Source: Lacinutrix mariniflava (GTDB lineage Bacteria > Bacteroidota > Bacteroidia > Flavobacteriales > Flavobacteriaceae). From it: a stretch of 64,000 nucleotides of DNA. Both the position numbers and the translations under genes were made by a program. The DNA lies in contig NZ_LIQG01000026.1 in the NCBI RefSeq assembly GCF_001418015.1, forward strand, positions 620,001-684,000, written 5' to 3'. Under the pieces are notes generated by a model. The model had not been told where the DNA came from. It worked only from the letters and a program-made list of their open reading frames with translations, and ran no database searches. Positions 9,461-17,495 of this stretch are shown here, one piece after another. Position 1 is the first letter of the stretch. Every line of letters begins with the position of its first letter.

Positions 9461-9575
9461 AAATAGGTGTGAAATGAACTATAAATATATTTATTTAAGT
9501 TTAATTATTTAGTAATTTAACGTGTTTATAACATATGCAACGTTTTAATCTGTGGTTTAATATGTTTTAGTATTG

Positions 9576-9583
9576 TATTTTTG
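9576..9583 (+). promoter_or_regulatory. -7 box upstream of hemH
   Basis: TATTTTTG matches TAnnTTTG and lies 52 bases before the hemH start. No convincing TTG is seen at the expected distance upstream. The 5' leader would contain the short palindromic repeat at 9602-9620. Confidence 0.45.
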
Positions 9584-9601
9584 TAAAAAGAAAAATGTAA
9601 A

Positions 9602-9620
9602 TTTTCGCTTCTGTGGAAAA
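9602..9620 (+). repeat. Short palindromic repeat, copy 1 (TTTCGCTTC-nnG-GAAA type)
   Basis: The element runs TTTTCGCTTCTGTGGAAAA. It is closely related to copies at 13191-13208 and 56682-56703. This copy begins 34 bases upstream of the hemH ATG. It is partly self-complementary (TTTTC/GAAAA), so it could fold in the mRNA leader or be a protein-binding site. Confidence 0.6.
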
Positions 9621-9635
9621 GAAAAATAAATAGTA

Positions 9636-10664
9636 ATGAAAGGAATACTACTCGTAAACTTAGGGTCGCCAGAAAGTCCAGAACCTAAAGATGTAAAAAA
9701 ATATTTAGGCGAATTTTTAATGGATGAACGCGTAATAGATCTTCCATTAATAGCTAGAACAGCTTTAGTTAAAGGAATAATATTAAACACAAGGCCTAAA
9801 GCGTCTGCTGCTGCATATAAAAAAATATGGTGGGAAGATGGTTCTCCATTAATAGTGCTGTCTGAGCGCTTACAAAAAAAGGTGCAAGAAGAAGTAGATT
9901 TTCCTGTAGCATTAGCCATGCGTTATGGAAGTATGACTATTAAAAAAGGCTTGCAGGAATTGGTAGACAAAGGTTGTGATGAAGTATTTTTAATTCCATT
10001 ATATCCACAATTTGCAATGGCAACAGTAGAGACTATTGTTGTTTTGGCCGAAGAAATTAGAGCAGAATATTTTCCGAAGTTAAAAATTGAGTCAATAAAG
10101 CCATTTTATAACAATCCTGAATATATTTCTGCTTTAGCAAACAGTATAAAAGACGACTTAAAAGATAAAAAATACGAACATTTATTGTTTTCTTATCATG
10201 GAGTTCCTGAAAGACATATTCGTAAAAGCGATATTACAAAATCGCATTGTAAAATAGATGGTAGTTGTTGTGAAACAGCAAGTAAAGCACACGAGTTTTG
10301 CTACCGTCACCAATGTAAAGAAGTAACACGTTTGGTTGGTGAGTATTTAAAGTTAGAACCAGATACGTATTCTACATCGTTTCAATCGCGTTTAGGTTTC
10401 GATCCTTGGTTACAACCTTATACAGATAGAACTATCGAACGTTTAGGTAAAAAAGGTGTTAAAACAATGGCGATTGCAACACCTGCTTTTGTTAGTGATT
10501 GTTTAGAAACCTTAGAGGAGATTGCTATGGAGGGTGAAGAGATTTTTCATGAAATGGGTGGAAAAGATTTTACAACAATACCATGTTTAAACACCAATAA
10601 AGATTGGGTTTCGTTTCTTGCAAATCAAATTAACGAATGGTCTAAAAATCCCGCTCAAGCTTAA
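9636..10664 (+). CDS. hemH: Ferrochelatase
   Basis: HemH inserts Fe2+ into protoporphyrin IX to make protoheme. The 342-residue protein starts MKGILLVNLGSPESP and carries the catalytic histidine H188 in FSYHGVPERH, with later conserved segments FQSRLGFDPWLQPYTD and TPAFVSDCLETLEEI. A compact cysteine cluster (C205, C211, C212, C222, C227) follows the active-site loop. Some bacterial ferrochelatases hold a [2Fe-2S] cluster, so these could be ligands, but that is inference. The gene is 2 bases ahead of a hemJ-like gene, so the last two steps of heme synthesis are probably made from one transcript. Confidence 0.97.
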   Translation: MKGILLVNLGSPESPEPKDVKKYLGEFLMDERVIDLPLIARTALVKGIILNTRPKASAAAYKKIWWEDGSPLIVLSERLQKKVQEEVDFPVALAMRYGSMTIKKGLQELVDKGCDEVFLIPLYPQFAMATVETIVVLAEEIRAEYFPKLKIESIKPFYNNPEYISALANSIKDDLKDKKYEHLLFSYHGVPERHIRKSDITKSHCKIDGSCCETASKAHEFCYRHQCKEVTRLVGEYLKLEPDTYSTSFQSRLGFDPWLQPYTDRTIERLGKKGVKTMAIATPAFVSDCLETLEEIAMEGEEIFHEMGGKDFTTIPCLNTNKDWVSFLANQINEWSKNPAQA

Positions 10665-10666
10665 TT

Positions 10667-11215
10667 ATGGAGTATTATAATTACATAAAAGCACTGCATC
10701 TTATTTTTGTAATTACTTGGTTTGCTGGCTTGTTTTATATTCCAAGACTGTTTGTGTATCAAATAGAAGCATCTCACAAGCCATCGCCAGATAAAGAGAT
10801 TTTAGGCAAACAATTAAAATTAATGGCCAAGCGTTTATGGACTATAATTACTTGGCCTTCTGCTATTTTAGCACTATTTTTTGGGTTGACTTTATTTTAT
10901 TTAAATCCATACCTTATACAAAACGATTGGATGCAAGTAAAACTTGGCTTCGTTGTCTTGCTTATAATTTATCACTTACAGACGCATGTTTATTTTAAAC
11001 AATTACAGAATGGTATCGTAAAAAAAACCTCTGGGTTTATGCGTTTATGGAACGAAGGTGCAACATTTATTCTTTTTGCAGTTATCTTTTTAGTGCTTTT
11101 AAAAAGTGCTTTTAATTGGATTTTTGGAGTTATTGGTATTTTTGTTTTAGGGCTTCTTTTAATGTTAGGTTTTAAATCTTATAAGCGTATTCGTAATAAA
11201 AATCCAGAAGCTTAA
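10667..11215 (+). CDS. hemJ: HemJ-like protoporphyrinogen IX oxidase (CopD family)
   Basis: HemJ oxidises protoporphyrinogen IX to protoporphyrin IX in the membrane, in species lacking HemG or HemY. The 182-residue protein has about four membrane helices. It begins with the family-typical block KALHLIFVITWFAGLFYIPR, in which H11 is the conserved heme-ligating histidine. A further conserved region with WMQVKLGF lies near residue 87. It follows hemH by only 2 bases, and its product would be the substrate of HemH. This context supports the role. The call as HemJ is based on motif and neighbourhood; databases may label it CopD family protein. Confidence 0.88.
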   Translation: MEYYNYIKALHLIFVITWFAGLFYIPRLFVYQIEASHKPSPDKEILGKQLKLMAKRLWTIITWPSAILALFFGLTLFYLNPYLIQNDWMQVKLGFVVLLIIYHLQTHVYFKQLQNGIVKKTSGFMRLWNEGATFILFAVIFLVLLKSAFNWIFGVIGIFVLGLLLMLGFKSYKRIRNKNPEA

Positions 11216-11296
11216 AGTTATACTATTATAGAAATATTGAAATTTACCGACCACGCGTTTGGTTTGATTATTGCTATATTTAAGAAAATTTAATTT

Positions 11297-11674
11297 ATGA
11301 GATTCCTGCTAATTCCTACAATTCTATGTTTTGCATTTAGCAGCGCAATAGCTCAGAATGTTGATTTACCAAAAAATCCAAAACCTGGAAAATGCTATGA
11401 ACGCTGCTTTTATTACGATAAGCCTATAGAATGGAAAGAGGTTGATTGTAAAAAATCTAAAGCTACTGGGTCTAACGGAGTAAATGTTTTTCATGTTAGA
11501 AAAACAGATGAGGAAACTACTAAATTTATTACATATCAAAAGCAATTAGTAGATTTAGGTTACACTTTGGCAGCAAATGGTATTTTAGATGAAAAGACTA
11601 TAAAAGCACATCATAAATACTTAAAGTTTAAAAAGAAACAAGACCGTAAAGCAAAACGTACAAGCAGAAAATAA
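11297..11674 (+). CDS. Small secreted protein with a peptidoglycan-binding-like region
   Basis: The 125-residue protein has a clear signal peptide (MRFLLIPTILCFAFSSAIAQ). The mature part contains four cysteines in a short region (KCYERCFYYDKPIEWKEVDC, C33-C52 approximately). It then has a segment YQKQLVDLGYTLAANGILDE that resembles the PG_binding_1 fold pattern (LxxLGY...G.LD..T). The C-terminus is very basic (KKKQDRKAKRTSRK). Its stop codon overlaps the start of the histidine kinase gene by one base, so the two are translationally coupled. It could be a periplasmic partner of the kinase, perhaps sensing the cell wall, but that is only inference. Confidence 0.7.
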   Translation: MRFLLIPTILCFAFSSAIAQNVDLPKNPKPGKCYERCFYYDKPIEWKEVDCKKSKATGSNGVNVFHVRKTDEETTKFITYQKQLVDLGYTLAANGILDEKTIKAHHKYLKFKKKQDRKAKRTSRK

Positions 11675-13128
11675 TGATGAAATTAAAGAAACTGTCTTTA
11701 CGTCTTAGAATATTTATAGCAATGATTTTGCTGGTATTAATATCTTCAGTATTAATAGCTGCGGTTGCCATCTATCAATATAACGAAGAAACTCAAGATT
11801 ACCATAAACAACGTTTAGATCGAAAAGAAACAGCTATAATTAGAAGTCTGGACTTTGTTATCCGTGAAACTTCTTTTCCTGTTATTACAGAAAACGTTCC
11901 TCTTATTTTTAAAATGAAAATTTATGAAGTAGCAGAGGTGCATAATATTCAAATTAACCTATACGATTTAGAAGGGTCATTGCTTATTTCGTCTAAAGCA
12001 GATATTAATGAAGAAGTTATTGCAAAATGTTTAAACCCTAACGTTTTAAACACCCTATCTAATACTGCGGAACATCGTTTTGAAGAAAGAAGAGAAGAAG
12101 GTGAAGAAATCTTTAGATCAAGTTATCGTTTTATTACAGATTCAAAATTTAAAGACTTAGCTATTATTAACATTCCATATTTAGAGAAAGATGATTTTCT
12201 TGCTAAAGAATTAAATGAATTTTTAGAGCGTTTAACTTATACATCCTTAGTTGTGTTATTGATGGCAGTTATATTGGCATTTTTCTTATCACGATATATT
12301 ACCAAACCAATTAAGGCCATTAGTGAAAAAATGAATGCCACACGTTTAGAAAAGCGTAATGAAAAAATTAACATTGAAGACACGAGCGAAGAAATCTCAA
12401 CACTTGTAAATTCTTATAATAGAATGATTGATGAGCTTGAGGAAAGTGCAGTGCAATTGGCAACAAGCGAGCGGGAGCAGGCTTGGCGAGAAATGGCAAA
12501 ACAGGTAGCGCATGAAATTAAAAACCCGTTAACTCCAATGCGATTAACCGTACAGAGTTTTCAACGAAAATTTGATCCTGAAGATGAGAATATTCACCAA
12601 AAATTAGATGAATACTCTAAAACCTTAATTCAGCAAATAGATACCATGAGTGCTATTGCAGGTGCTTTTTCTAACTTTGCTAAAATGCCAGCTCAAAAAA
12701 ACGAAATGCTTAACGTAGTTGAAGTTGTTGATTTAACGCTTGATATTTTTAGCGAAAATTATATAACATTTCAATCTGATAAAAAGGAAATTATAGCGAG
12801 TTTTGACAGAACACAGCTTATTCGAGTTGTTACCAATTTAATTAAAAATGGAATTCAAGCCATTTCAGAAGAGAGGCTGCCTCAAATAACTGTGAATGTA
12901 TATGAAGAAGAAGAAAATATAAAAATTACAGTTTCAGACAACGGAATTGGAATTTCAGAAGAAAATAAATCTAAAATATTTGAACCTAAATTTACCACAA
13001 AATCTAGTGGAATGGGATTAGGTCTTGCAATGGTTAAGAATATTGTAGAAACTTATCATGGAACTATTACCTTTGTTTCACAAAAGAATGAAGGCACAAC
13101 TTTTACAGTTGTTTTTCCAAAAGTATAA
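11674..13128 (+). CDS. Membrane sensor histidine kinase (orphan)
   Basis: The 484-residue protein has membrane helices at about residues 11-34 and 189-209 that flank an extracytoplasmic sensor region of about 155 residues. A HAMP linker follows (about 205-258). Next come a HisKA domain with phospho-acceptor H280 in VAHEIKNP and a HATPase_c domain. The ATP-site boxes are NLIKNGIQAI (N), DNGIGI (G1) and GMGLGLAMVKNI (G2). The HEIKNPLTPM signature resembles NtrY-type kinases. No response-regulator gene lies next to it, so it is an orphan kinase. It is translationally coupled to the preceding small secreted protein, a candidate periplasmic partner. Either of the two adjacent ATGs could be the start. 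Confidence 0.93.
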   Translation: MMKLKKLSLRLRIFIAMILLVLISSVLIAAVAIYQYNEETQDYHKQRLDRKETAIIRSLDFVIRETSFPVITENVPLIFKMKIYEVAEVHNIQINLYDLEGSLLISSKADINEEVIAKCLNPNVLNTLSNTAEHRFEERREEGEEIFRSSYRFITDSKFKDLAIINIPYLEKDDFLAKELNEFLERLTYTSLVVLLMAVILAFFLSRYITKPIKAISEKMNATRLEKRNEKINIEDTSEEISTLVNSYNRMIDELEESAVQLATSEREQAWREMAKQVAHEIKNPLTPMRLTVQSFQRKFDPEDENIHQKLDEYSKTLIQQIDTMSAIAGAFSNFAKMPAQKNEMLNVVEVVDLTLDIFSENYITFQSDKKEIIASFDRTQLIRVVTNLIKNGIQAISEERLPQITVNVYEEEENIKITVSDNGIGISEENKSKIFEPKFTTKSSGMGLGLAMVKNIVETYHGTITFVSQKNEGTTFTVVFPKV

Positions 13129-13190
13129 ATAAATCTGTTTGTCATCCTTGTTTAAATTTGGAGCAAATAAATAAAATATAAATATTAAAT

Positions 13191-13208
13191 TTTTCGCTTC
13201 CGCGGAAA
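13191..13208 (+). repeat. Short palindromic repeat, copy 2
   Basis: The element runs TTTTCGCTTCCGCGGAAA and contains the perfect palindrome TTCCGCGGAA. It begins 35 bases upstream of the enoyl-CoA hydratase ATG, almost the same placement as copy 1 before hemH. The third copy lies inside a coding sequence near 56690. Confidence 0.6.
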
Positions 13209-13225
13209 TAAAAAACAGTTTTAAA

Positions 13226-14008
13226 ATGGCATACGAAAACATACTATCAGCATCTCAAAATGGAATTACAACCATAACAGTCAACAGACCTTCAAAGTTA
13301 AATGCTTTAAACAAAGCGACTATTAAAGAGCTTCATGACGCATTTGAAACTGCGAATGATGATAATTCTACTAAAGTCATAATCATTACAGGAAGTGGTG
13401 AAAAAGCTTTTGTTGCGGGAGCAGATATTAGTGAATTCGCAAATTTTAATGTAGATAATGGAGGTAAATTAGCAGCTAAAGGACAAGAGTTATTATTTGA
13501 CTTTGTTGAAAATTTAAGCACTCCAGTAATTGCGGCAGTAAACGGTTTTGCACTTGGTGGAGGATTAGAATTAGCTATGGCAGCACATTTTAGAGTGGCA
13601 AGCGATAATGCAAAAATGGGATTGCCAGAAGTTTCTTTAGGTGTAATACCTGGTTATGGAGGAACACAACGTTTGCCACAATTAGTTGGTAAAGGTCGTG
13701 CTATGGAGTTAATAATGACTGCAGGAATGATAGATGCTAATACGGCTAAAGATTATGGTTTAGTAAACCATGTAGTTTCTCAAGAAGAATTAATACCATT
13801 AGCCGAAAAGATTGCTAGTAAGATTATGCGCAATTCTTCTGTAGCTATTAGTAAAGCAATAAAAGCGGTAAATGCTAACTACAAGGATGGTGTTAATGGT
13901 TTTGAAACAGAAATAGAAGAGTTTGGTAATTGTTTTGGAACCGAAGATTTTAAAGAGGGAACAACAGCGTTTTTAGAAAAACGTAAGGCTGAGTTTCCTG
14001 GGAAATAA
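13226..14008 (+). CDS. Enoyl-CoA hydratase/isomerase family protein
   Basis: The 260-residue crotonase-fold protein probably hydrates trans-2-enoyl-CoA esters, as in fatty-acid beta-oxidation. Oxyanion-hole motifs are visible: FVAGADISEFAN (about residues 62-73) and NGFALGGGLELAMA (about 107-120). The two family glutamates are in GGGLELA and LPEVSLGVIPGYGGTQRLP, as in short-chain crotonases. The length is normal. It stands alone between the kinase gene and a strong terminator, with no other beta-oxidation genes nearby, so the substrate cannot be told. An in-frame short repeat lies in its leader, not in the coding sequence. Confidence 0.93.
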   Translation: MAYENILSASQNGITTITVNRPSKLNALNKATIKELHDAFETANDDNSTKVIIITGSGEKAFVAGADISEFANFNVDNGGKLAAKGQELLFDFVENLSTPVIAAVNGFALGGGLELAMAAHFRVASDNAKMGLPEVSLGVIPGYGGTQRLPQLVGKGRAMELIMTAGMIDANTAKDYGLVNHVVSQEELIPLAEKIASKIMRNSSVAISKAIKAVNANYKDGVNGFETEIEEFGNCFGTEDFKEGTTAFLEKRKAEFPGK

Positions 14009-14047
14009 ACTTAAGATTGTAAATTAATTAAGAAGAGTATATAACAT

Positions 14048-14078
14048 AAAAAAGTGAGCCGAAAGGCTCACTTTTTTT
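14048..14078. terminator. Bidirectional intrinsic terminator
   Basis: A perfect stem GTGAGCC-GAAA-GGCTCAC is flanked by an A-run on the left and a T-run on the right. It lies between the convergent enoyl-CoA hydratase and secreted-protein genes and can serve both. Confidence 0.9.
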
Positions 14079-14128
14079 AATTAACTAACTAAATTAATTG
14101 GGTGTTAAACTCTAACCAATATTAGAGT

Positions 14129-14725
14129 CTAAAGGTTTATGCTATTTGAAAATGTTCTATTTTCTGTTTTAATTACAACTACATATTCTCCTATTTTTGT
14201 AGCGTCTAACTCGTAAGCTTTTTGAATGTTTACAGTGTTGCTTATAGTTTCATTATGAATTAATTCCATAGAGCCATCGTTGTCATAATAAATAGATAGG
14301 CTAACCGGCTTTGCATTTAAAGATAATGAAGATACAAAAACAGTGTTTTCTTTTGAAGATACGAAAGGTTTAAAAATCTCAGTTTTATTATTCTTATTAA
14401 ATGTTACTACATTGTAGTCTACTTTAAAAGGAATAACCTCAATTACCATGTCTTTGTTAAGTTCAAAATAATAATCTCCATTTGGTAATGCAGTTAAATC
14501 GAATCCTTTTTTATAATCTCCAGATTTAGTAATGTCTTCTTTGTAAAGAATAACCTGGTTTGCATCTTTAATTAATAATTGTTGACCTTCTTTTACGTTA
14601 TTTAAAGTAAGTACTGTTTTTTTAATGTTGTCATCTTCATTTAATGGAGAAACATTGTTTGCGTAGTTTACCATTGTTACTAATACAGCAACTAATAATA
14701 TACTTTTTTGAATTGCTTTTTTCAT
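14129..14725 (-). CDS. Secreted protein of unknown function
   Basis: The 198-residue protein has a signal peptide (MKKAIQKSILLVAVLVTMVNYAN). The mature part is beta-rich and consists of about two immunoglobulin-like stretches: LTLNNVKEGQQLLIKDANQ with LPNGDYYFEL, and LSLNAKPVSLSIYYDNDG with IGEYVVVI. The first part resembles the fold of T9SS sorting domains, but the protein lacks the usual NP motif. I recall similar short proteins as common, unnamed gene products in Flavobacteriaceae. A -7 box TATCTTTG lies 28 bases upstream. It is monocistronic and convergent with the enoyl-CoA hydratase gene. Function unknown. Confidence 0.75.
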   Translation of the reverse strand: MKKAIQKSILLVAVLVTMVNYANNVSPLNEDDNIKKTVLTLNNVKEGQQLLIKDANQVILYKEDITKSGDYKKGFDLTALPNGDYYFELNKDMVIEVIPFKVDYNVVTFNKNNKTEIFKPFVSSKENTVFVSSLSLNAKPVSLSIYYDNDGSMELIHNETISNTVNIQKAYELDATKIGEYVVVIKTENRTFSNSINL

Positions 14726-14752
14726 AATCTTATTTGTTTAATATTTACTCTG

Positions 14753-14760
14753 CAAAGATA
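14753..14760 (-). promoter_or_regulatory. -7 box of the 14129-14725 gene
   Basis: On the minus strand the sequence reads TATCTTTG, an exact match to TAnnTTTG, 28 bases before the start codon. The -33 element is not clear. Confidence 0.45.
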
Positions 14761-14928
14761 GAGGCAAAGGTTCATGTAGAAAACGTCTATTTTGGCTTAT
14801 TTGTGTACTAAATTAACAGATAGATATAATTAGGCATGTATGAAAGGTAATTTTGATAATAAAAAAGGTAATTTAGCATATATTTAAAAATAGAATAACA
14901 ATTAATTTTACATTAAAATAATTACGCA

Positions 14929-15798
14929 TTGAAAAACAAGCCTACATTAGAGAAAATTTCACCTGGATTTGGAAACTCCATTGTTGCAGTTAATAAATTG
15001 AAGAAAAGGAAGAGAGACCAAGCCTTTTGGCATTTTCATCCAGAAATAGAATTGGTTTATGTAAATAAAGGAAAGGGAAGAAGGCATATTGGAAACCACA
15101 TGTCTTATTTTGATAACAGTCAACTTATTTTAGTTGGATCTAATTTGCCTCATAACGGATTCGAAAATAGGCTAACAGCCAAAGGGAAAGAAACACTAAT
15201 ACAGTTTCATCCAGATTTCTTAGGTAAGGATTTTTTTAGCTTACCACAAATGAGTAGTATCTCGTTGCTTTTAGAACGTGCTAAAATGGGATTACTTTTT
15301 AAGCCAGAAACAAAAGAGAAGGTAGGAGAGAAAATAACAAGATTACCAAGGTATGAAGGTTTTAAACGAGTAATTAAGTTACTCGAAATACTTCATATTT
15401 TAGCAGAGGCAGAAGATTATGTGTTGTTAAATGCAGACGGTTATGCCTTTGAAGCTCAATTACAGGACAATACTAAAATAGATGTTGTTTTTAAATACGT
15501 TTATAGTAATTTTAAAGAGCATATAAGTTTAGATACTATTGCAGAGCAAGTAAGTATGACTGTTCCTGCCTTTTGTCGTTATTTTAAAAAAGCAACAGGT
15601 AAGACGTTTACAAAGCTAGTTAATGAATATAGAGTTGTGCATGCTACAAAACTATTATCTGAAAGCCAAATGAGTATTACAGATGTTTGTTTTGAATGTG
15701 GTTTTAATAATTTCTCACATTTTAATAAGTTGTTTAAAGAAATAACAGGTAAGAATGCTTCTAAATATAGAAGTGAGATAAAACAGATAATACAATAA
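14929..15798 (+). CDS. AraC-family regulator with N-terminal cupin, TTG start
   Basis: The 289-residue protein has an N-terminal cupin-type sensing domain (residues about 25-110, with FWHFHPEIELVYVNKGKGRR). A C-terminal AraC helix-turn-helix pair lies at about 190-285, with ISLDTIAEQVSMTVPAFCRYF and CGFNNFSHFNKLFKEITG. The HxHxE pattern HFHPEIE is characteristic of sugar- or metabolite-responsive AraC regulators. The start codon is TTG at 14929. The frame is closed by a stop at 14914-14916 and no ATG or GTG lies between, so TTG is the only standard choice that keeps the full cupin domain. No obvious regulated operon adjoins it, so the ligand and targets are unknown. Confidence 0.88.
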   Translation: MKNKPTLEKISPGFGNSIVAVNKLKKRKRDQAFWHFHPEIELVYVNKGKGRRHIGNHMSYFDNSQLILVGSNLPHNGFENRLTAKGKETLIQFHPDFLGKDFFSLPQMSSISLLLERAKMGLLFKPETKEKVGEKITRLPRYEGFKRVIKLLEILHILAEAEDYVLLNADGYAFEAQLQDNTKIDVVFKYVYSNFKEHISLDTIAEQVSMTVPAFCRYFKKATGKTFTKLVNEYRVVHATKLLSESQMSITDVCFECGFNNFSHFNKLFKEITGKNASKYRSEIKQIIQ

Positions 15799-15846
15799 TT
15801 TTAAAATATAAAATTACAGCATTAGAAGTGGCGAAGGAAAATTAAG

Positions 15847-16503
15847 CTATTTTTCACCATTAACTTCTGCATGAAATTGATTTAAAAACGAAAACATATA
15901 ATTATGGCGTTCTAGAGCAATTTCTTTACCGGTTTTAGTATTCATTGTATCTTTTAATAGCAGCAATTTCTCATAAAAATGATTAATTGTTGGAGCAGTA
16001 GAGGCTTTGTATTCTGCTTTAGTCATATTAAGATTAGGCTTAATATCTGGATTATAAAGTGCTCTGTTCTTAAACCCGCCATAATTAAAAGTCCTTGCAA
16101 TACCAATAGCTCCAAGTGCATCTAATCGGTCTGCATCTTGAACAACTTGTAATTCTATAGAATTAAAAGCGTCCGTTTTACCAATATTAGAGCTAAAAGA
16201 GATGTTTTCAATTATAGCTACTACGTGCTCAATAATAGAAGAGTCTACATTGTGTTCTTGTAAAAATGTTCGTGCTTTTTTAGGACCAACAGTATCATCT
16301 CCATTATGAAACTTGCTATCTGCAATATCATGTAATAAAGCGCCTAAAGCGACTATTTCTAAGTTTACTACCTCGCCTTTAGAAATAAGTAAAGCATTGT
16401 TGTAAACACGTTCTATATGAAACCAGTCGTGCCCACCTTCAGCATTTGCTAATTCTTTTTTCACAAATGCTTTGGTAGCTTCTATTAAAACAAGGTTAAT
16501 CAT
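15847..16503 (-). CDS. HD-domain phosphohydrolase
   Basis: The protein (218 residues from the chosen start) is an HD-superfamily metal-dependent phosphohydrolase. It shows GGHDWFHIERVYNNA near the N-terminus, LGALLHDIADSKF (metal-binding HD pair) and VVQDADRLDALGAIGI (the downstream aspartate). The closest named relatives are YedJ-type hydrolases; the substrate is unknown. An in-frame ATG exists at 16524 but would overlap the desaturase gene. The ATG at 16503, one base after the desaturase stop, gives MINLVLIEATKAFV and is the better start. It is the last gene of a lipid-linked run with the desaturase and acyltransferase. Confidence 0.88.
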   Translation of the reverse strand: MINLVLIEATKAFVKKELANAEGGHDWFHIERVYNNALLISKGEVVNLEIVALGALLHDIADSKFHNGDDTVGPKKARTFLQEHNVDSSIIEHVVAIIENISFSSNIGKTDAFNSIELQVVQDADRLDALGAIGIARTFNYGGFKNRALYNPDIKPNLNMTKAEYKASTAPTINHFYEKLLLLKDTMNTKTGKEIALERHNYMFSFLNQFHAEVNGEK

Positions 16504-16504
16504 G

Positions 16505-17491
16505 CTATAACTTTGCAGGTTCAACCCATTTAAATTGGTAAGAGTTTTCAGGAATCTTTATTCTATCTGCTAAACGTAACATTCTTGAAGGTAATTTCAT
16601 TAAGTAGTCACGTGCTTTTTCAGCTTCGTCAGTAAGACCAGTAATTTTGTCTATTTCCCAACGTTTAGTAAGCTTCTCTAAAATTTCAATATAATCTAAA
16701 GAAGTATACACACCAATACGTTGAGCTGTGTTAGAAAACTCTTCGAAAACAGTACCTATTTTTCCGCCAGATTCTCTTAAAAAATGAGCAGGCATTGTAA
16801 TTTTTTGCTTCATCATGTATTGAAAAGCAAGCATCATTTGGCTTGGATCTACAGCAAAAATACGTTCTACAAATTCGCTGTAAGCATGGTGATGTCTCAT
16901 TTCGTCACCAGCAATAATCTTACACATTTTAGACAATTGTTTATTACCTTTTTGTTTCGCTAATTTAGCAACACGGTTGTGAGAAACGTATGTTGCCAAC
17001 TCTTGAAAGCTAGTGTAAACAAAGTTTTTATAAGGGTCTTGAGCTGTGCCAATATCAAAACCATCTGCAATAAGATGCTGTGTGGTCTGTTCTATTTCTC
17101 TCATATTAACACGACCAGAAAGGTATAAGTACTTATTAAGCACATCACCGTGACGGTTTTCTTCAGCAGTCCAATGTCTTATCCACTTTGCCCAACCGTT
17201 TCTACCACCTTGGTCTACACCTTCAACATCCATTAACCAAGATTCGTAGGTTGGTAATGCTTCTTCGGTAATCATATCACCAACTAAAACCACCCAGAAA
17301 TCGTATGGTAATTCTTTAGAGAGCTCTCTAATTTCTTTTACTTCTTCCAAGAAATTTGGACCTTCAGAATTTGGTAAAAAATCTGTAGGTTGCCATATCG
17401 TTTCAGGCGGAATTAAATATTTTTCTATTAGTGACTCTATGTCTTTTTCTAAAAACGACATCACTTCTAATCTTACATTTTTTAATGACAT
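16505..17491 (-). CDS. Acyl-ACP desaturase
   Basis: The 328-residue soluble di-iron enzyme is of the plant-type stearoyl-ACP desaturase family and introduces a double bond into acyl-ACP. Two iron-binding motifs are visible: EENRHGD (about residues 130-136) and DEMRHHH (about 216-222). These give the E-x2-H pattern expected for the family. It follows a PlsC-type acyltransferase by only 4 bases and precedes the HD hydrolase by one base. The run acyltransferase, desaturase and HD protein therefore forms a likely operon for membrane-lipid adjustment. The family call is secure; the position of the double bond is not visible. Confidence 0.94.
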   Translation of the reverse strand: MSLKNVRLEVMSFLEKDIESLIEKYLIPPETIWQPTDFLPNSEGPNFLEEVKEIRELSKELPYDFWVVLVGDMITEEALPTYESWLMDVEGVDQGGRNGWAKWIRHWTAEENRHGDVLNKYLYLSGRVNMREIEQTTQHLIADGFDIGTAQDPYKNFVYTSFQELATYVSHNRVAKLAKQKGNKQLSKMCKIIAGDEMRHHHAYSEFVERIFAVDPSQMMLAFQYMMKQKITMPAHFLRESGGKIGTVFEEFSNTAQRIGVYTSLDYIEILEKLTKRWEIDKITGLTDEAEKARDYLMKLPSRMLRLADRIKIPENSYQFKWVEPAKL

Positions 17492-17495
17492 AATC

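Noticed and set aside
9557-9919. 120-codon open frame on the minus strand
   Set aside because: It lies antisense to the start of hemH and has no family features.
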